From NCBI GenBank assembly GCA_017453305.1, contig JAFTKJ010000010.1, forward strand, positions 1 through 32,845: a DNA stretch of 32,845 nt, read 5' to 3'. Below the pieces are notes generated by a model. That model saw only the letters and a program-made list of their open reading frames with translations, made no database searches and was not told the DNA's origin. Made by a program: the position numbers and the translations under genes. Origin of the DNA: Clostridia bacterium. GTDB lineage: Bacteria; Bacillota; Clostridia; Oscillospirales; CAG-272. Positions 22,334 to 30,229 of the stretch are shown piece after piece (position 1 is the stretch's first letter; every line of letters begins with the position of its first letter).

Positions 22334-23459
22334 TGTTCTTTTTACAATTGTTATAGTAATAGAGCATGCGGAGGATGTTATCACCGTGTGGAATGCGCAA
22401 TTCATAGTACGCTGTTCCGTCGGAAAAGACCAGACAATGTCGTCCGTGAATAGCAAGATCGGGAATCGAGCTGAGCAAAATTTCGTGATCTCCCACACGC
22501 AAAGCCTTGGAATTGATTTCTGCCTTGCCGGAGGCTACCTCGGTAGCCTCGTGCTGAGCCACGGTGGAAAGCGTTGCATGTTCCACCGTGTAAGGCTTTC
22601 CTTGCTCTACGTCACGTGCAACCTGTTCCTTTTGCCAATCGTTGAATTCTAACAGCGTGGAAAAGCGTGTGCCGTGCAGCATGCCGTATTCATCGTAGGT
22701 AAAGGAACTTTGACAAGCCTTGCAGGTTACGCAGTCACCTTTAGAGGCAAACGTGCCGTAGCCGTTGCACTCGGGGCAGATGAATACGAGGCTTTCCATT
22801 CCCTCTGCCAGCTTGCGTCCGCGATAACGGTGCATGCATTCCTTTTGCTTTTCGTATGCATTTTCATAAAGATCGTTGCGGATGACGGCATCCAGCTCCT
22901 CCTCGCTCATTGCGGCAATCTCCTCCTTAGAGTAGATCTTTACGGGTGCGCCGTAAAGGTGACCGCGGCGCGTATTGGCGGAGGACGCCCAGTTGGGACT
23001 TGCGAAATATCCACCCTCGATCTTATAGGTGATCAGCTTGCACCTGCAAGCCTTGATCAGCTTTGCCGTTGCTGGAACAATGGGTGAGGATACACCGTCC
23101 CACGTGCGTACCCCCTCGGCAAAAATACACACGCTGTTGCCCTTGCGCACCTTGCGCATAATATCCATGACCGTGGAGGCGGCAATGGTTGCTTTGTAAC
23201 GGATGATCGGTTCAAATACAAAGTTCAAAAGCTTGTAGATCCATCCCCAACGTGTGATGTGCTCGCTGGAAACGAAATACATCTGGTCAAAGCTGAGACC
23301 TACTAAAATCGGGTCATAGTCGGTCACGTGATTGGACAAGACAATGTAGCTCTCGGGAATATTTTTGACGCGCTCATAGCGATATCCAAACATGAATTTT
23401 GCCAAAAGAAAGCCGATTGGTCGAAGAAGCGCGTAAAAGAATCGATGCTTTTTGTTCAT
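22329..23459 (-). CDS. PlsC-type acyltransferase with C-terminal zinc ribbon
   Basis: A 376-residue protein. The N-terminal 1-acyl-glycerol-3-phosphate acyltransferase-like domain (about 1-210) has NHVTDYDP (43-50) with the HX4D catalytic pair His44/Asp49, FAEGVRTWDG (113-122) corresponding to the EGxR substrate block, and IVPATAKLIKA as the P-motif region. It has at most a weak membrane-associating N-terminus. Uniquely a zinc ribbon follows (CPEC 228-231, then CVTCKAC 243-249), and then a beta-rich C-terminal domain (about 260-376) with EINSKALRVGDHEILLSSIPDLAIHGRHCLVFSDGTAYYEL, which has the look of a PH-like or immunoglobulin-binding-regulator fold. It probably transfers acyl groups to lysophospholipid or a related acceptor at the inner membrane. 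Consensus promoter at 23496-23524. Confidence 0.88.
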   Translation of the reverse strand: MNKKHRFFYALLRPIGFLLAKFMFGYRYERVKNIPESYIVLSNHVTDYDPILVGLSFDQMYFVSSEHITRWGWIYKLLNFVFEPIIRYKATIAASTVMDIMRKVRKGNSVCIFAEGVRTWDGVSSPIVPATAKLIKACRCKLITYKIEGGYFASPNWASSANTRRGHLYGAPVKIYSKEEIAAMSEEELDAVIRNDLYENAYEKQKECMHRYRGRKLAEGMESLVFICPECNGYGTFASKGDCVTCKACQSSFTYDEYGMLHGTRFSTLLEFNDWQKEQVARDVEQGKPYTVEHATLSTVAQHEATEVASGKAEINSKALRVGDHEILLSSIPDLAIHGRHCLVFSDGTAYYELRIPHGDNILRMLYYYNNCKKNT

Positions 23460-23495
23460 CGTCAGGTCCTCCTTCCTTTTTGTAAATGTCTACTT

Positions 23496-23524
23496 ATTAT
23501 AGCATGAAAGTTTTGTTTTGTCAA
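23496..23524 (-). promoter_or_regulatory. Consensus SigA promoter of the acyltransferase gene
   Basis: On the minus strand TTGACA (complement of 23519-23524), 17 bases, TATAAT (complement of 23496-23501), with a TGC extended -10. Confidence 0.9.
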
Positions 23525-23651
23525 CTTGAAAGCAGGCAATTTTGCATATTTTGACAGGGAGAAATTTTCAAAATGTTATTTGAAGGTTCTATGTAGGTAG
23601 CAAATGATTTCAAAGCGCGTATGAATCGAGCAATGGTTTACCGAAAAGGAA

Positions 23652-23680
23652 TTGACAAAAAAGCCTTTTTGTGCTATAAT
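23652..23680 (+). promoter_or_regulatory. Consensus SigA promoter of azlCD
   Basis: TTGACA (23652-23657), 17 bases, TATAAT (23675-23680) with TGC before it; 30 bases before azlC. A second TTGACA near 23553 with a poor -10 may be chance. Confidence 0.9.
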
Positions 23681-23710
23681 TTCTTCATCCTCGCAGAAAG
23701 GAGAGATCAT

Positions 23711-24448
23711 ATGTCAAATCGTACCTCGCCGTACGGATATTTGGATGGGCTCCGTGACGGAATTCCCATTGGTCTTGGATATCTTTCGGTGTCCTTTGGA
23801 TTTGGAATATCGGCTGTTGGAGATGGGATCCGTATGCTGGAGGCGTTGTTGATCTCAATGACCAACCTGACCTCGGCAGGGCAGGTTGCCGGCGTGGCGG
23901 TCATCGTTGCGGCAGGCACAATTCTGGAAATGATCCTGACTCAACTGGTCATCAATCTGCGCTACTCACTCATGGGCATTACGCTGACACAGCGTCTGGA
24001 TGCAAGGTGCACGGTTCCGCATCGCATGCTGATGTCCTTTGGACTCACCGATGAAATATTCGCCGTTGCGGTGGCAAAACCGTATCCGGTAGGACCGAGC
24101 TATTTTTACGGCTTGATGACTATTCCATATATCGGTTGGGCTGGGGGCACGCTTCTTGGCGCCCTTGCGGGGCAGATCTTTCCCGCAGATCTGCGTGCGG
24201 CAATGGGAATTATGATCTATACTATGTTCGTAGCCATCATTCTGCCGCCTGCCATGCAGCACAGAGGCGTTCTTTTCACCGTGCTCATTGCGGCAGGGCT
24301 GAGCTGTTGTATCAAGTATATTCCGCAACTGAGTTGGATCTCCGAAGGCTTTTCCATCATCGTGTGCGCTGTTTTGGCGGCGGTGATCATGGCTTTGGTC
24401 TCACCGGTGGAGGCAGAAGAAGAGGAGGACACGAGAAATGAGAGCTGA
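23711..24448 (+). CDS. azlC: AzlC-family branched-chain amino acid exporter, large subunit
   Basis: Large subunit of the AzlCD/YgaZ-type inner-membrane exporter of branched-chain amino acids and analogues. The 245 residues carry about six to seven helices. Family landmarks are GLRDGIPIGLGYLSVSFGFGISA (about 13-35), SMTNLTSAGQVAGVAVI (49-66), INLRYSLMGITLTQRL (about 86-100), FGLTDEIFAVAVA and GWAGGTLLGALAG. ATG 23711 follows AAAGGAG by 8 bases, and the longer ORF from 23621 crosses the promoter. The C-terminal tail is acidic (EAEEEEDTRNES) and overlaps azlD by 11 bases, indicating translational coupling. Substrate assignment follows the family. Confidence 0.95.
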   Translation: MSNRTSPYGYLDGLRDGIPIGLGYLSVSFGFGISAVGDGIRMLEALLISMTNLTSAGQVAGVAVIVAAGTILEMILTQLVINLRYSLMGITLTQRLDARCTVPHRMLMSFGLTDEIFAVAVAKPYPVGPSYFYGLMTIPYIGWAGGTLLGALAGQIFPADLRAAMGIMIYTMFVAIILPPAMQHRGVLFTVLIAAGLSCCIKYIPQLSWISEGFSIIVCAVLAAVIMALVSPVEAEEEEDTRNES

Positions 24449-24740
24449 AGTCCTTTTGTACGTACTGGTCATGGCGTTGACGACCTATCTTGTGCGTATG
24501 CTTCCCACGACACTTTTTCGCAAAAAGATCAAATCGCGCTTTGCAAAGAGCTTCTTTTATTATATTCCGTACGCGGTGCTCTCCGCCATGACCTTTCCCG
24601 CCATTCTGTACTCGACAGGGAGTCTATTGACGGCGACGGTTGGTCTTGCCGTTGCTCTCGTGCTGGCACTTTTTAAGCGTTCGCTGATCGAGGTATCTCT
24701 GGCGGCGTGCTTCGTCGTTTTTCTGGTTGGATTGATCTGA
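24438..24740 (+). CDS. azlD: AzlD-family branched-chain amino acid exporter, small subunit
   Basis: A 100-residue membrane partner of AzlC with three to four helices. Landmarks are the N-terminal LLYVLVMALTTYLVRMLPTTLFRKKIKSRFAKSFFYYIPYAVLSAMTFPAIL, which is typical of AzlD, and the final hydrophobic helix AACFVVFLVGLI. The ATG lies inside the azlC 3' end. After the stop, a weak hairpin (CGG/CCG) with eight T residues at 24767-24775 and the inverted repeat at 24800-24839 may end the transcript before spoIVA. Confidence 0.93.
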   Translation: MRAEVLLYVLVMALTTYLVRMLPTTLFRKKIKSRFAKSFFYYIPYAVLSAMTFPAILYSTGSLLTATVGLAVALVLALFKRSLIEVSLAACFVVFLVGLI

Positions 24741-24799
24741 TTCTCGGTGTAAAAACGGAATTGCCGATTTTTTTTGCACTGCTTGTTCTAAATAAAAGC

Positions 24800-24839
24800 A
24801 ACCTCCCATATATTGTATCAAAGCGATATATGGGAGGTT
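24800..24839 (+). promoter_or_regulatory. 14-bp perfect inverted repeat covering the spoIVA ribosome-binding site
   Basis: Arms 24800-24813 (AACCTCCCATATAT) and 24826-24839 pair perfectly across a 12-base loop. The right arm contains the spoIVA Shine-Dalgarno GGGAGG (24832-24837), 7 bases before ATG 24845. In RNA that includes both arms, the site would be sequestered. CATATATT (24807-24814) within the repeat is close to a SigE -10 (CATAYAMT), so transcripts starting after it would lack the left arm. Alternative reading: terminator of azlCD (short T-run after it) or an operator. Confidence 0.55.
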
Positions 24840-24844
24840 TTGTG

Positions 24845-26323
24845 ATGCCTGAACATTCAATTTATAAGGATATTGCCGAGCGTACGGGTGGAGATATTTA
24901 CGTTGGCGTAGTTGGTCCGGTCCGTAGCGGCAAATCCACCTTTATCAAGCGGTTTATGGAGTCTGTAGTGCTTCCAAACATTGGAGAGGGCTATTCCCGT
25001 GACCGCGCACGCGACGAATTGCCGCAATCGGCGGCAGGAAAGACGGTGATGACCACCGAGCCGAAATTCATTCCCGAGGAGGCGGTGCCCGTCGTGCTGG
25101 ATCATAACGCAAAAATGCGTGTCCGGATGATCGATTGCGTCGGTTATCTCATTCCAGAGGCGATGGGAGCCATCGAAAACGGTCAACCGCGAATGGTGCG
25201 CACGCCGTGGCGCGAGGAGCCGATGCCTTTTTCTGAGGCGGCGGAAATGGGAACGTACAAGGTCATTACGGAGCACTCCACCATTGGAATGCTGGTTACC
25301 ACCGATGGCTCGATCGGGGATATTCCGCGTGACGCCTACATTGAAGCGGAGGAGCGTATCGTGCGAGAGTTAAAGGCACTTGGAAAGCCCTTTGCCATCA
25401 TTTTGAACTCTGCACGTGCCGACAGCGAAAACGCACGTACTCTGGCATATGAATTGGAGGAGAAATACGGTGTTCCCGTGGCACTTGTCAGTTGCTTGGA
25501 TCTGGACGCCGAAGATATCCGCCACATCCTGGCGCTCGTACTGGAGGAATTTCCGGTCTCCGAGATCACCTTGCGTATGCCGGAATGGATGAACGCCCTG
25601 GATGAAACACATCGCATCCGAGCGTCCGTTCGTGCCTCCGTTTGCCGTTGTGCAGAGACGGTACGTAAGATCGGTGATGTTCCCACAGCCTTTGCGGGCA
25701 TGGAGGAAAACGAATACGTCGCGCACATAGGCGTGGAGACGTTGGATCTCGGCACGGGAAAGGCTGTCATTGAGCTCTCTATGCGGCAGGGACTTTATTA
25801 TGAAGTGATCAGCGAGCTGACGGGCTTTTCGGTTGGCGGTGAGCGAGAATTGATCGCGCTGTTGCGTGAGCTTTCCACTATGAAGGAGAAGTACGATAAG
25901 GTTGCAAAGGCGCTGGAGGAGGTCAACGAGCGTGGATACGGCATTGTGATGCCCGAGGTGGAGGATCTGCACTTAGAGGAGCCGCAGATCGTCAAGCAAG
26001 CGGGGGGCTATGGTGTCAAGCTTCGCGCAGGGGCGCAATCGGTGCACATGATCCGCGCTAACATCGAGGCGGAGATCAACCCCATGGTAGGTACCGAGCA
26101 ACAATCCGAGGATCTGGTGCGCTATCTGCTTAAGGAATTTGAGGAGGATCCCAAAAGCATCTGGAACTCCAATATGTTCGGAAAATCGCTTTATGAGCTT
26201 GTCAACGAGGGGCTACACACCAAATTGGAGCACATGCCGGAGGAATCACGCAAAAAGCTTTCCGAAACCTTGGAGCGCATCATCAACGAGGGAAGCAATG
26301 GCTTGATCTGTATTTTACTCTAA
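24845..26323 (+). CDS. spoIVA: Stage IV sporulation protein A, coat-basement ATPase
   Basis: Mother-cell ATPase that polymerises on the forespore outer membrane to form the base layer of the spore coat and is needed for cortex assembly. The 492 residues match the length of Bacillus SpoIVA. The N-terminal TRAFAC-like ATPase domain has Walker A GPVRSGKST (24-32, Lys30), switch region TTEPKFIPEEAV, the Walker B-like MIDCVGYLIPEAMGAIENG, and SIGDIPRDAYIEAEERIVREL. The C-terminal part, needed for membrane localisation, ends with ILL. Start ATG 24845 follows GGGAGG; the longer ORF from 24707 overlaps azlD in another frame. In known Clostridia it is under SigE. Here it follows azlCD with the inverted repeat between them. 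Confidence 0.98.
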   Translation: MPEHSIYKDIAERTGGDIYVGVVGPVRSGKSTFIKRFMESVVLPNIGEGYSRDRARDELPQSAAGKTVMTTEPKFIPEEAVPVVLDHNAKMRVRMIDCVGYLIPEAMGAIENGQPRMVRTPWREEPMPFSEAAEMGTYKVITEHSTIGMLVTTDGSIGDIPRDAYIEAEERIVRELKALGKPFAIILNSARADSENARTLAYELEEKYGVPVALVSCLDLDAEDIRHILALVLEEFPVSEITLRMPEWMNALDETHRIRASVRASVCRCAETVRKIGDVPTAFAGMEENEYVAHIGVETLDLGTGKAVIELSMRQGLYYEVISELTGFSVGGERELIALLRELSTMKEKYDKVAKALEEVNERGYGIVMPEVEDLHLEEPQIVKQAGGYGVKLRAGAQSVHMIRANIEAEINPMVGTEQQSEDLVRYLLKEFEEDPKSIWNSNMFGKSLYELVNEGLHTKLEHMPEESRKKLSETLERIINEGSNGLICILL

Positions 26324-26334
26324 AAATCAAAAAA

Positions 26335-26373
26335 CAACGCTCTTATCGGACTTCAATCTCGGTAAGAGCGTTG
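26335..26373. terminator. Bidirectional terminator between spoIVA and ECF gene
   Basis: A 14-bp stem (one G-T pair), 26335-26348 with 26360-26373, with A-rich sequence on the left and a short T-rich run (TTGTTATGTTTTA) on the right. It lies between the convergent gene ends 26323 and 26378. Confidence 0.85.
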
Positions 26374-26377
26374 CTTG

Positions 26378-26929
26378 TTATGTTTTATCGACGGGTTTGA
26401 AATGCAAAAGCTTGTGTCTGTCAAGCAACATGACCAAAAAGGGGATCAGAACGATTTGCAAAACGATTCCCGGAATGGCGTTTGTAAACGCGCCTGCCAA
26501 AAATGCAGAAAAGGAAAAAGAAGTACCGCTAAGTCCAAGACACAAAAACATTGCCGCCCCCCAAACCAAGCGTCCTGCAAGCATTGCGGTCAGCAAAGCG
26601 CAATACAAAAACGGAATTTTTTGCGGAAGAATTTTGTGCATTAGCCCGGCAACGGCACCGTACGCGGCAAGCTCAAGTGCCATGCATACCGCCATTGGGA
26701 AGAGAACGGGCATACCAAGAATCAATGAACGTAGGAGCGGCGCAATCAAGCCGACCGTCAATCCCCATTGCCATCCGCAAAGAAATCCGCAAAGCAGTAC
26801 GGGCAAATGCATGGGGCATAGCATGGAGCCGATCTCGGGAATCTGTCCCGTCAAAAAAGGGAGTACGTAGGCAAAAGCCAAACACATTCCTGAAAGGGCG
26901 ATCCTTAAGGTTTTGTTTTGCAGGTTCAT
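26378..26929 (-). CDS. ECF transporter S component, substrate unknown
   Basis: Membrane substrate-capture subunit for an energy-coupling-factor vitamin importer. The 183 residues form about six helices (LRIALSGMCLAFAYVLPFLTG, MLCPMHLPVLLCGFLCGW, GLTVGLIAPLLRSLILGMP, MAVCMALELAAYGAVAGLMH, LLTAMLAGRLVWGAAMFLCLGL and a last helix from about 160). The small Ala/Gly-rich N-terminal helix and ALSGM motif that contact EcfT are present. It has a solitary location with no EcfA or EcfT genes nearby, as is normal for group II S components. The start is placed at ATG 26929 (MNLQNK), which has AGGAGC before it. The vitamin cannot be assigned from sequence; PanT, FolT or HmpT types are possible. Confidence 0.88.
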   Translation of the reverse strand: MNLQNKTLRIALSGMCLAFAYVLPFLTGQIPEIGSMLCPMHLPVLLCGFLCGWQWGLTVGLIAPLLRSLILGMPVLFPMAVCMALELAAYGAVAGLMHKILPQKIPFLYCALLTAMLAGRLVWGAAMFLCLGLSGTSFSFSAFLAGAFTNAIPGIVLQIVLIPFLVMLLDRHKLLHFKPVDKT

Positions 26930-26981
26930 TTTGGTGCTCCTATCTTGCATTTTGCGTGTCAATCACGCCATCATCGACATT

Positions 26982-27010
26982 ATTATAACACATGTGCATG
27001 CAAAAGACAA
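26982..27010 (-). promoter_or_regulatory. SigA-type promoter of the ECF S component gene
   Basis: On the minus strand TTGTCT (complement of 27005-27010), 17 bases, TATAAT (complement of 26982-26987). The roughly 45-base leader has one small hairpin, GCGTG/CACGC, but no recognised riboswitch. Confidence 0.7.
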
Positions 27011-27056
27011 GCACTTTTTGGAAAGAAGATAAATCATTCTTTAAGATGAAAAAGCA

Positions 27057-27085
27057 TTGACAAAATGGCAAAAGAATGATATAAT
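27057..27085 (+). promoter_or_regulatory. Consensus SigA promoter of the TerB/BrxD/helicase operon
   Basis: TTGACA (27057-27062), 17 bases, TATAAT (27080-27085), then GGGGAGGTG 5 bases before ATG 27112. Perfect hexamers suggest constitutive and strong expression. Confidence 0.9.
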
Positions 27086-27111
27086 TAAATATTACTCGGG
27101 GAGGTGAGAAA

Positions 27112-28809
27112 ATGGATCGAAACGAGCAAAAAAGAAGAGAAGAGGAGCTGGATCGCTTTTGGGATATCGACGCATTGATCCCGCCGAGAAAGATCATGCC
27201 CACACCCTCAAGCAATACCGATACGGTAGAGATTTTGGTGGAAAAAGAAGAAAAGAATGTAAATTCCAACGGCGCACAAGCTCTTCCACCGCGCAAAAAC
27301 GATCCCGAACGCTACTACGTTCCTCCCCATAAGCCGATTGATGCTGCGAGTGTCAAGGTGCCGGACGAGGAATACACACCGCAGGGCTCCCTGATTCATA
27401 CGGTGCGTATCTTCAAGCAAAAGACGAATTATCAATATTACGAAGCGTTCTGTGCCGATGCCGCACGTTTGTATGCGGTACACGGTGTGGAGTGCGCACA
27501 TATGCCATTCTTTTCTTACGTTCCACAGTATTCGCAAATGAACCGCCAACAATTGGAGTGGTACTTGTGGTGGCGCGAGAATTTCAGAAACGGGACGGCG
27601 CTTGCAACCGACTACAGCTATCTTTTGTTGTATGCATACGAGGTGATCAATCTGAAGGATCTGATGGATCCCTTGGAGGGGCAAACAATGCTGTGCCGCT
27701 TATGGCTCTCTTACCGTGAGCTTTTCCACCAGCTGGATACCTATCTTCCCGAATGGATCTGCGACTACAGTTTACTTCACCACTTGACACCGCCTGCAGA
27801 TCTTGACCCCAAGGAACTTTCCGCTGCCATGTCTCATTGTGCCCTCAAGGAGTTTTACGTTGCCTCCGACGAGGGAGACAGTCTTGTACGCGGACTTTTG
27901 ATTTTTGGATCAAATTATGATTATCACAAAAGCAAGTTCTATGTTCCCGAGTTGAAAAAATTGTTTGACGTTACCGTTCTCGGCGCCATGACCGCGGTGT
28001 TTGATGGGACGGGGGGAAGAGAAGGGAGCTTGTTTCAATTTGGTACGCCGGAGTCCACCCGATTGGTGCGGGATGCTTACACGGGTGCTCTGTGTGCTTC
28101 TACCGTCAAGCGCAAGATCGCCGTGGAGTACACCTCACTTTCCTGCACCCACAGCCTGCGTTTGTTGATCACAGACATCATAAAATATACCGAAAATCGC
28201 ATCCGAGGGCATATCGGTGTGCGTGCACGACTGGGTATTTACGCCTTGCCAACCAACATCCGTGCTATTTTGGATGAATATTTGAAGCCTTTGCAGACCA
28301 ATCAGCGTTTTGCCACCGCGCAAAAAAAGAAGGAAGAGGAGCAGGTCTACGAGCGCTTGTACGATCTGCCCAAAACGGCACTCTCCTTGGAAAATGCTTC
28401 AAAGATCGAGCAGACCTCCTGGAGCACTACAGAACGCTTGGTAGAGGCGTTTGCGGAAGAGGAGTCGTCGGCACCGATGCCCGTACCCTCTGCCGCCGAC
28501 GAGCCAACGCCGATAGAGAGTGTTCCTGCCACAATGAAGGAGGCAGACGTACAAAGCACGCCGTTGACACCGTATTTTGATTTCATTGAAGCCGCCGTGC
28601 AGGCAGACGGAGATGCACAAAAGCAGATCGCTTTGCAAAAGGGAGAGCTCATCGATGCCATTGCCGACCGTATCAACGAGTTGGCGGCAGAGCAGATGGG
28701 CGACGTCCTTTTGGAAGAGCGCGACGGAATTTACTGTGTATTAGAGGATTATCTGGAGTGGGCGATCGAGCTGATGCTTCAGGGGAAGGATGATGAAGAT
28801 GGAAAATAA
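27112..28809 (+). CDS. TerB-N/TerB-C domain protein
   Basis: A 565-residue cytosolic protein. The N-terminal 85 residues are polar and low-complexity. A TerB-N domain follows, about 90-290, with the signature SQMNRQQLEWYLWWRENFRNG (141-161) and TDYSYLLLYAYEVINL. The middle (about 290-400) is a helical region. A coiled, charged stretch (KKKEEEQ) leads to a TerB-C-type region with ENASKIEQTSWSTTERLVEAF (about 428-448) and a final helical segment. TerB-N and TerB-C are defined families, predicted from comparative genomics to link tellurite-type TerB modules to DNA processing; no biochemistry is established for this fold. First gene of a three-gene operon whose last base pairs overlap the ATPase gene. 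It may form a scaffold for the ATPase and helicase. Confidence 0.85.
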   Translation: MDRNEQKRREEELDRFWDIDALIPPRKIMPTPSSNTDTVEILVEKEEKNVNSNGAQALPPRKNDPERYYVPPHKPIDAASVKVPDEEYTPQGSLIHTVRIFKQKTNYQYYEAFCADAARLYAVHGVECAHMPFFSYVPQYSQMNRQQLEWYLWWRENFRNGTALATDYSYLLLYAYEVINLKDLMDPLEGQTMLCRLWLSYRELFHQLDTYLPEWICDYSLLHHLTPPADLDPKELSAAMSHCALKEFYVASDEGDSLVRGLLIFGSNYDYHKSKFYVPELKKLFDVTVLGAMTAVFDGTGGREGSLFQFGTPESTRLVRDAYTGALCASTVKRKIAVEYTSLSCTHSLRLLITDIIKYTENRIRGHIGVRARLGIYALPTNIRAILDEYLKPLQTNQRFATAQKKKEEEQVYERLYDLPKTALSLENASKIEQTSWSTTERLVEAFAEEESSAPMPVPSAADEPTPIESVPATMKEADVQSTPLTPYFDFIEAAVQADGDAQKQIALQKGELIDAIADRINELAAEQMGDVLLEERDGIYCVLEDYLEWAIELMLQGKDDEDGK

Positions 28810-30181
28810 AAATTTTGAAATTCCCAAGGTGCCAAAGCGCATTTTGACCTCGCTTCTTTCGTCGGTTTCGGCGGGCGTGGTTCCGCGCGCAGGTGCTCCT
28901 TATATTGCCATTGGGCGTAAGGATGAGATTGCCGCACTGCTTTCCGATCTGGAGGAGGTCAACGAGGGCGGAGGCTCGATGCGCTTTTTGGTGGGACGGT
29001 ACGGAAGCGGAAAGAGCTTTTTGATGCAATTGATCCGCGGTTACGCTTTGGAGCGCGATTTCCTTACCGCCGATGCCGATCTTTCCCCCGAGCGCCGTTT
29101 GTACGGAACGGGAGGAAGCGGAGTTGCCACCTACCGCGAGCTGATGAAAAATCTGGCGTCCAAAGCGTCCCCCGACGGAGGTGCGCTTCCTAAGATCATT
29201 GCACGCTGGATCTCCGGTTTGCAAGGAGAGGTCATAGATGGGGGAATCTCTATGGATGATCCTCGCTTTACCGATGCGCTTAGTCGCCGTGTGATGGATA
29301 CCTTGCGCGAAGTGGAATTTTTGGTGGGTGGTTTTGATTTTGCACGCGTGATCACCGCTTATTACCGTGCGTATATTGACGGCAACGACGATTGTCGCAG
29401 CGCGTGCCTGCGCTGGTTACGCGGTGAGTACTCTACCAAAACAGAGGCACGCCATGATCTCGGCTTTTCGGTTTCGGTCATTATCGATGACGATAACTGG
29501 TACGACTTTTTAAAGCTTTGGGCATCGCTCTCTCGCTTGATCGGCTATCGCGGCTTGGTCGTGTTCATCGACGAATGTGTCAATCTTTACAAAATCTCGC
29601 ACCGCGTCAGCCGCGAGAACAACTATGAAAAAATTCTTTCCATGTTCAACGACACTCTGCAGGGCAGAGCCCCGGGGCTTGCGCTGATCCTTGGCGGTAC
29701 GCCGCAGTTTTTGGAGGACACGCGCAGGGGACTGTTCAGCTACGAAGCATTGCGCAGTCGTCTTTGCGACAGTCGCTTTGCTCTTGATGGGTTTAAAAAT
29801 CTCATCGGTCCCGTCATTCGCCTGCGCCGCCTTTCGGACGACGAGCTCTTTGCGCTGATCAGCCGCATCACAAAGCTTTACGCCCAAAACTACGGGCAGG
29901 AGCCGCGCATTACCGAGGAGCAAATGGTGCATTTTTTGCAGATCTGTCTGGATCGTGCAGGTGCGGACAGCCTCATTACACCGCGTGAAATGTTACGCGA
30001 CTATATGACCGTACTAAACATCCTGATGCAAAATCCGGAGGCATCCTTCGAGGACGTTGTCGGGAGTGCCGTGACGTTGAAAACCGAAGCCGAGGCAGAG
30101 GAAGAGGAGACGGAGCACGTGGAAAAGGAAGAAACAAACACACAACACAATGCGTTTTCTATTGAGGACATCGAATTTTAA
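28799..30181 (+). CDS. BrxD-like P-loop ATPase (DUF2791)
   Basis: A 460-residue AAA-like ATPase of the BREX BrxD family. It carries YIAIGRKDEI near the N-terminus, Walker A VGRYGSGKSFLMQLIRG (about 65-81, Lys72), YGTGGSGVATYRELM, and Walker B RGLVVFIDECVNLYKI (Asp-Glu at about 258-259). The later motifs are AlILGGTPQFLEDTRRGLFSYEALRSRL and a C-terminal helical domain with ITPREMLRDYMTVLNIL. An acidic tail (EAEAEEEETEHVEKEE) ends the protein. The start is set at ATG 28799 because the GGGGAAGG site (28782-28789) is 9 bases before it; ATG 28790 and 28793 are too close. It overlaps the TerB-N gene by 11 bases, so the two are probably made together in fixed ratio. In BREX subtypes BrxD pairs with a BrxHI helicase, as here. 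Confidence 0.9.
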   Translation: MENKNFEIPKVPKRILTSLLSSVSAGVVPRAGAPYIAIGRKDEIAALLSDLEEVNEGGGSMRFLVGRYGSGKSFLMQLIRGYALERDFLTADADLSPERRLYGTGGSGVATYRELMKNLASKASPDGGALPKIIARWISGLQGEVIDGGISMDDPRFTDALSRRVMDTLREVEFLVGGFDFARVITAYYRAYIDGNDDCRSACLRWLRGEYSTKTEARHDLGFSVSVIIDDDNWYDFLKLWASLSRLIGYRGLVVFIDECVNLYKISHRVSRENNYEKILSMFNDTLQGRAPGLALILGGTPQFLEDTRRGLFSYEALRSRLCDSRFALDGFKNLIGPVIRLRRLSDDELFALISRITKLYAQNYGQEPRITEEQMVHFLQICLDRAGADSLITPREMLRDYMTVLNILMQNPEASFEDVVGSAVTLKTEAEAEEEETEHVEKEETNTQHNAFSIEDIEF

Positions 30182-30229
30182 CCATTTTGAGCGCATTGCC
30201 ATCGAATTAGGATTGGAAGGAGTATGCAG

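Noticed and set aside
23550-23581. Second SigA promoter upstream of azlC
   Set aside because: TTGACA is present but the -10 17 bases later is only TGTTAT; the consensus promoter at 23652-23680 explains azlC expression.
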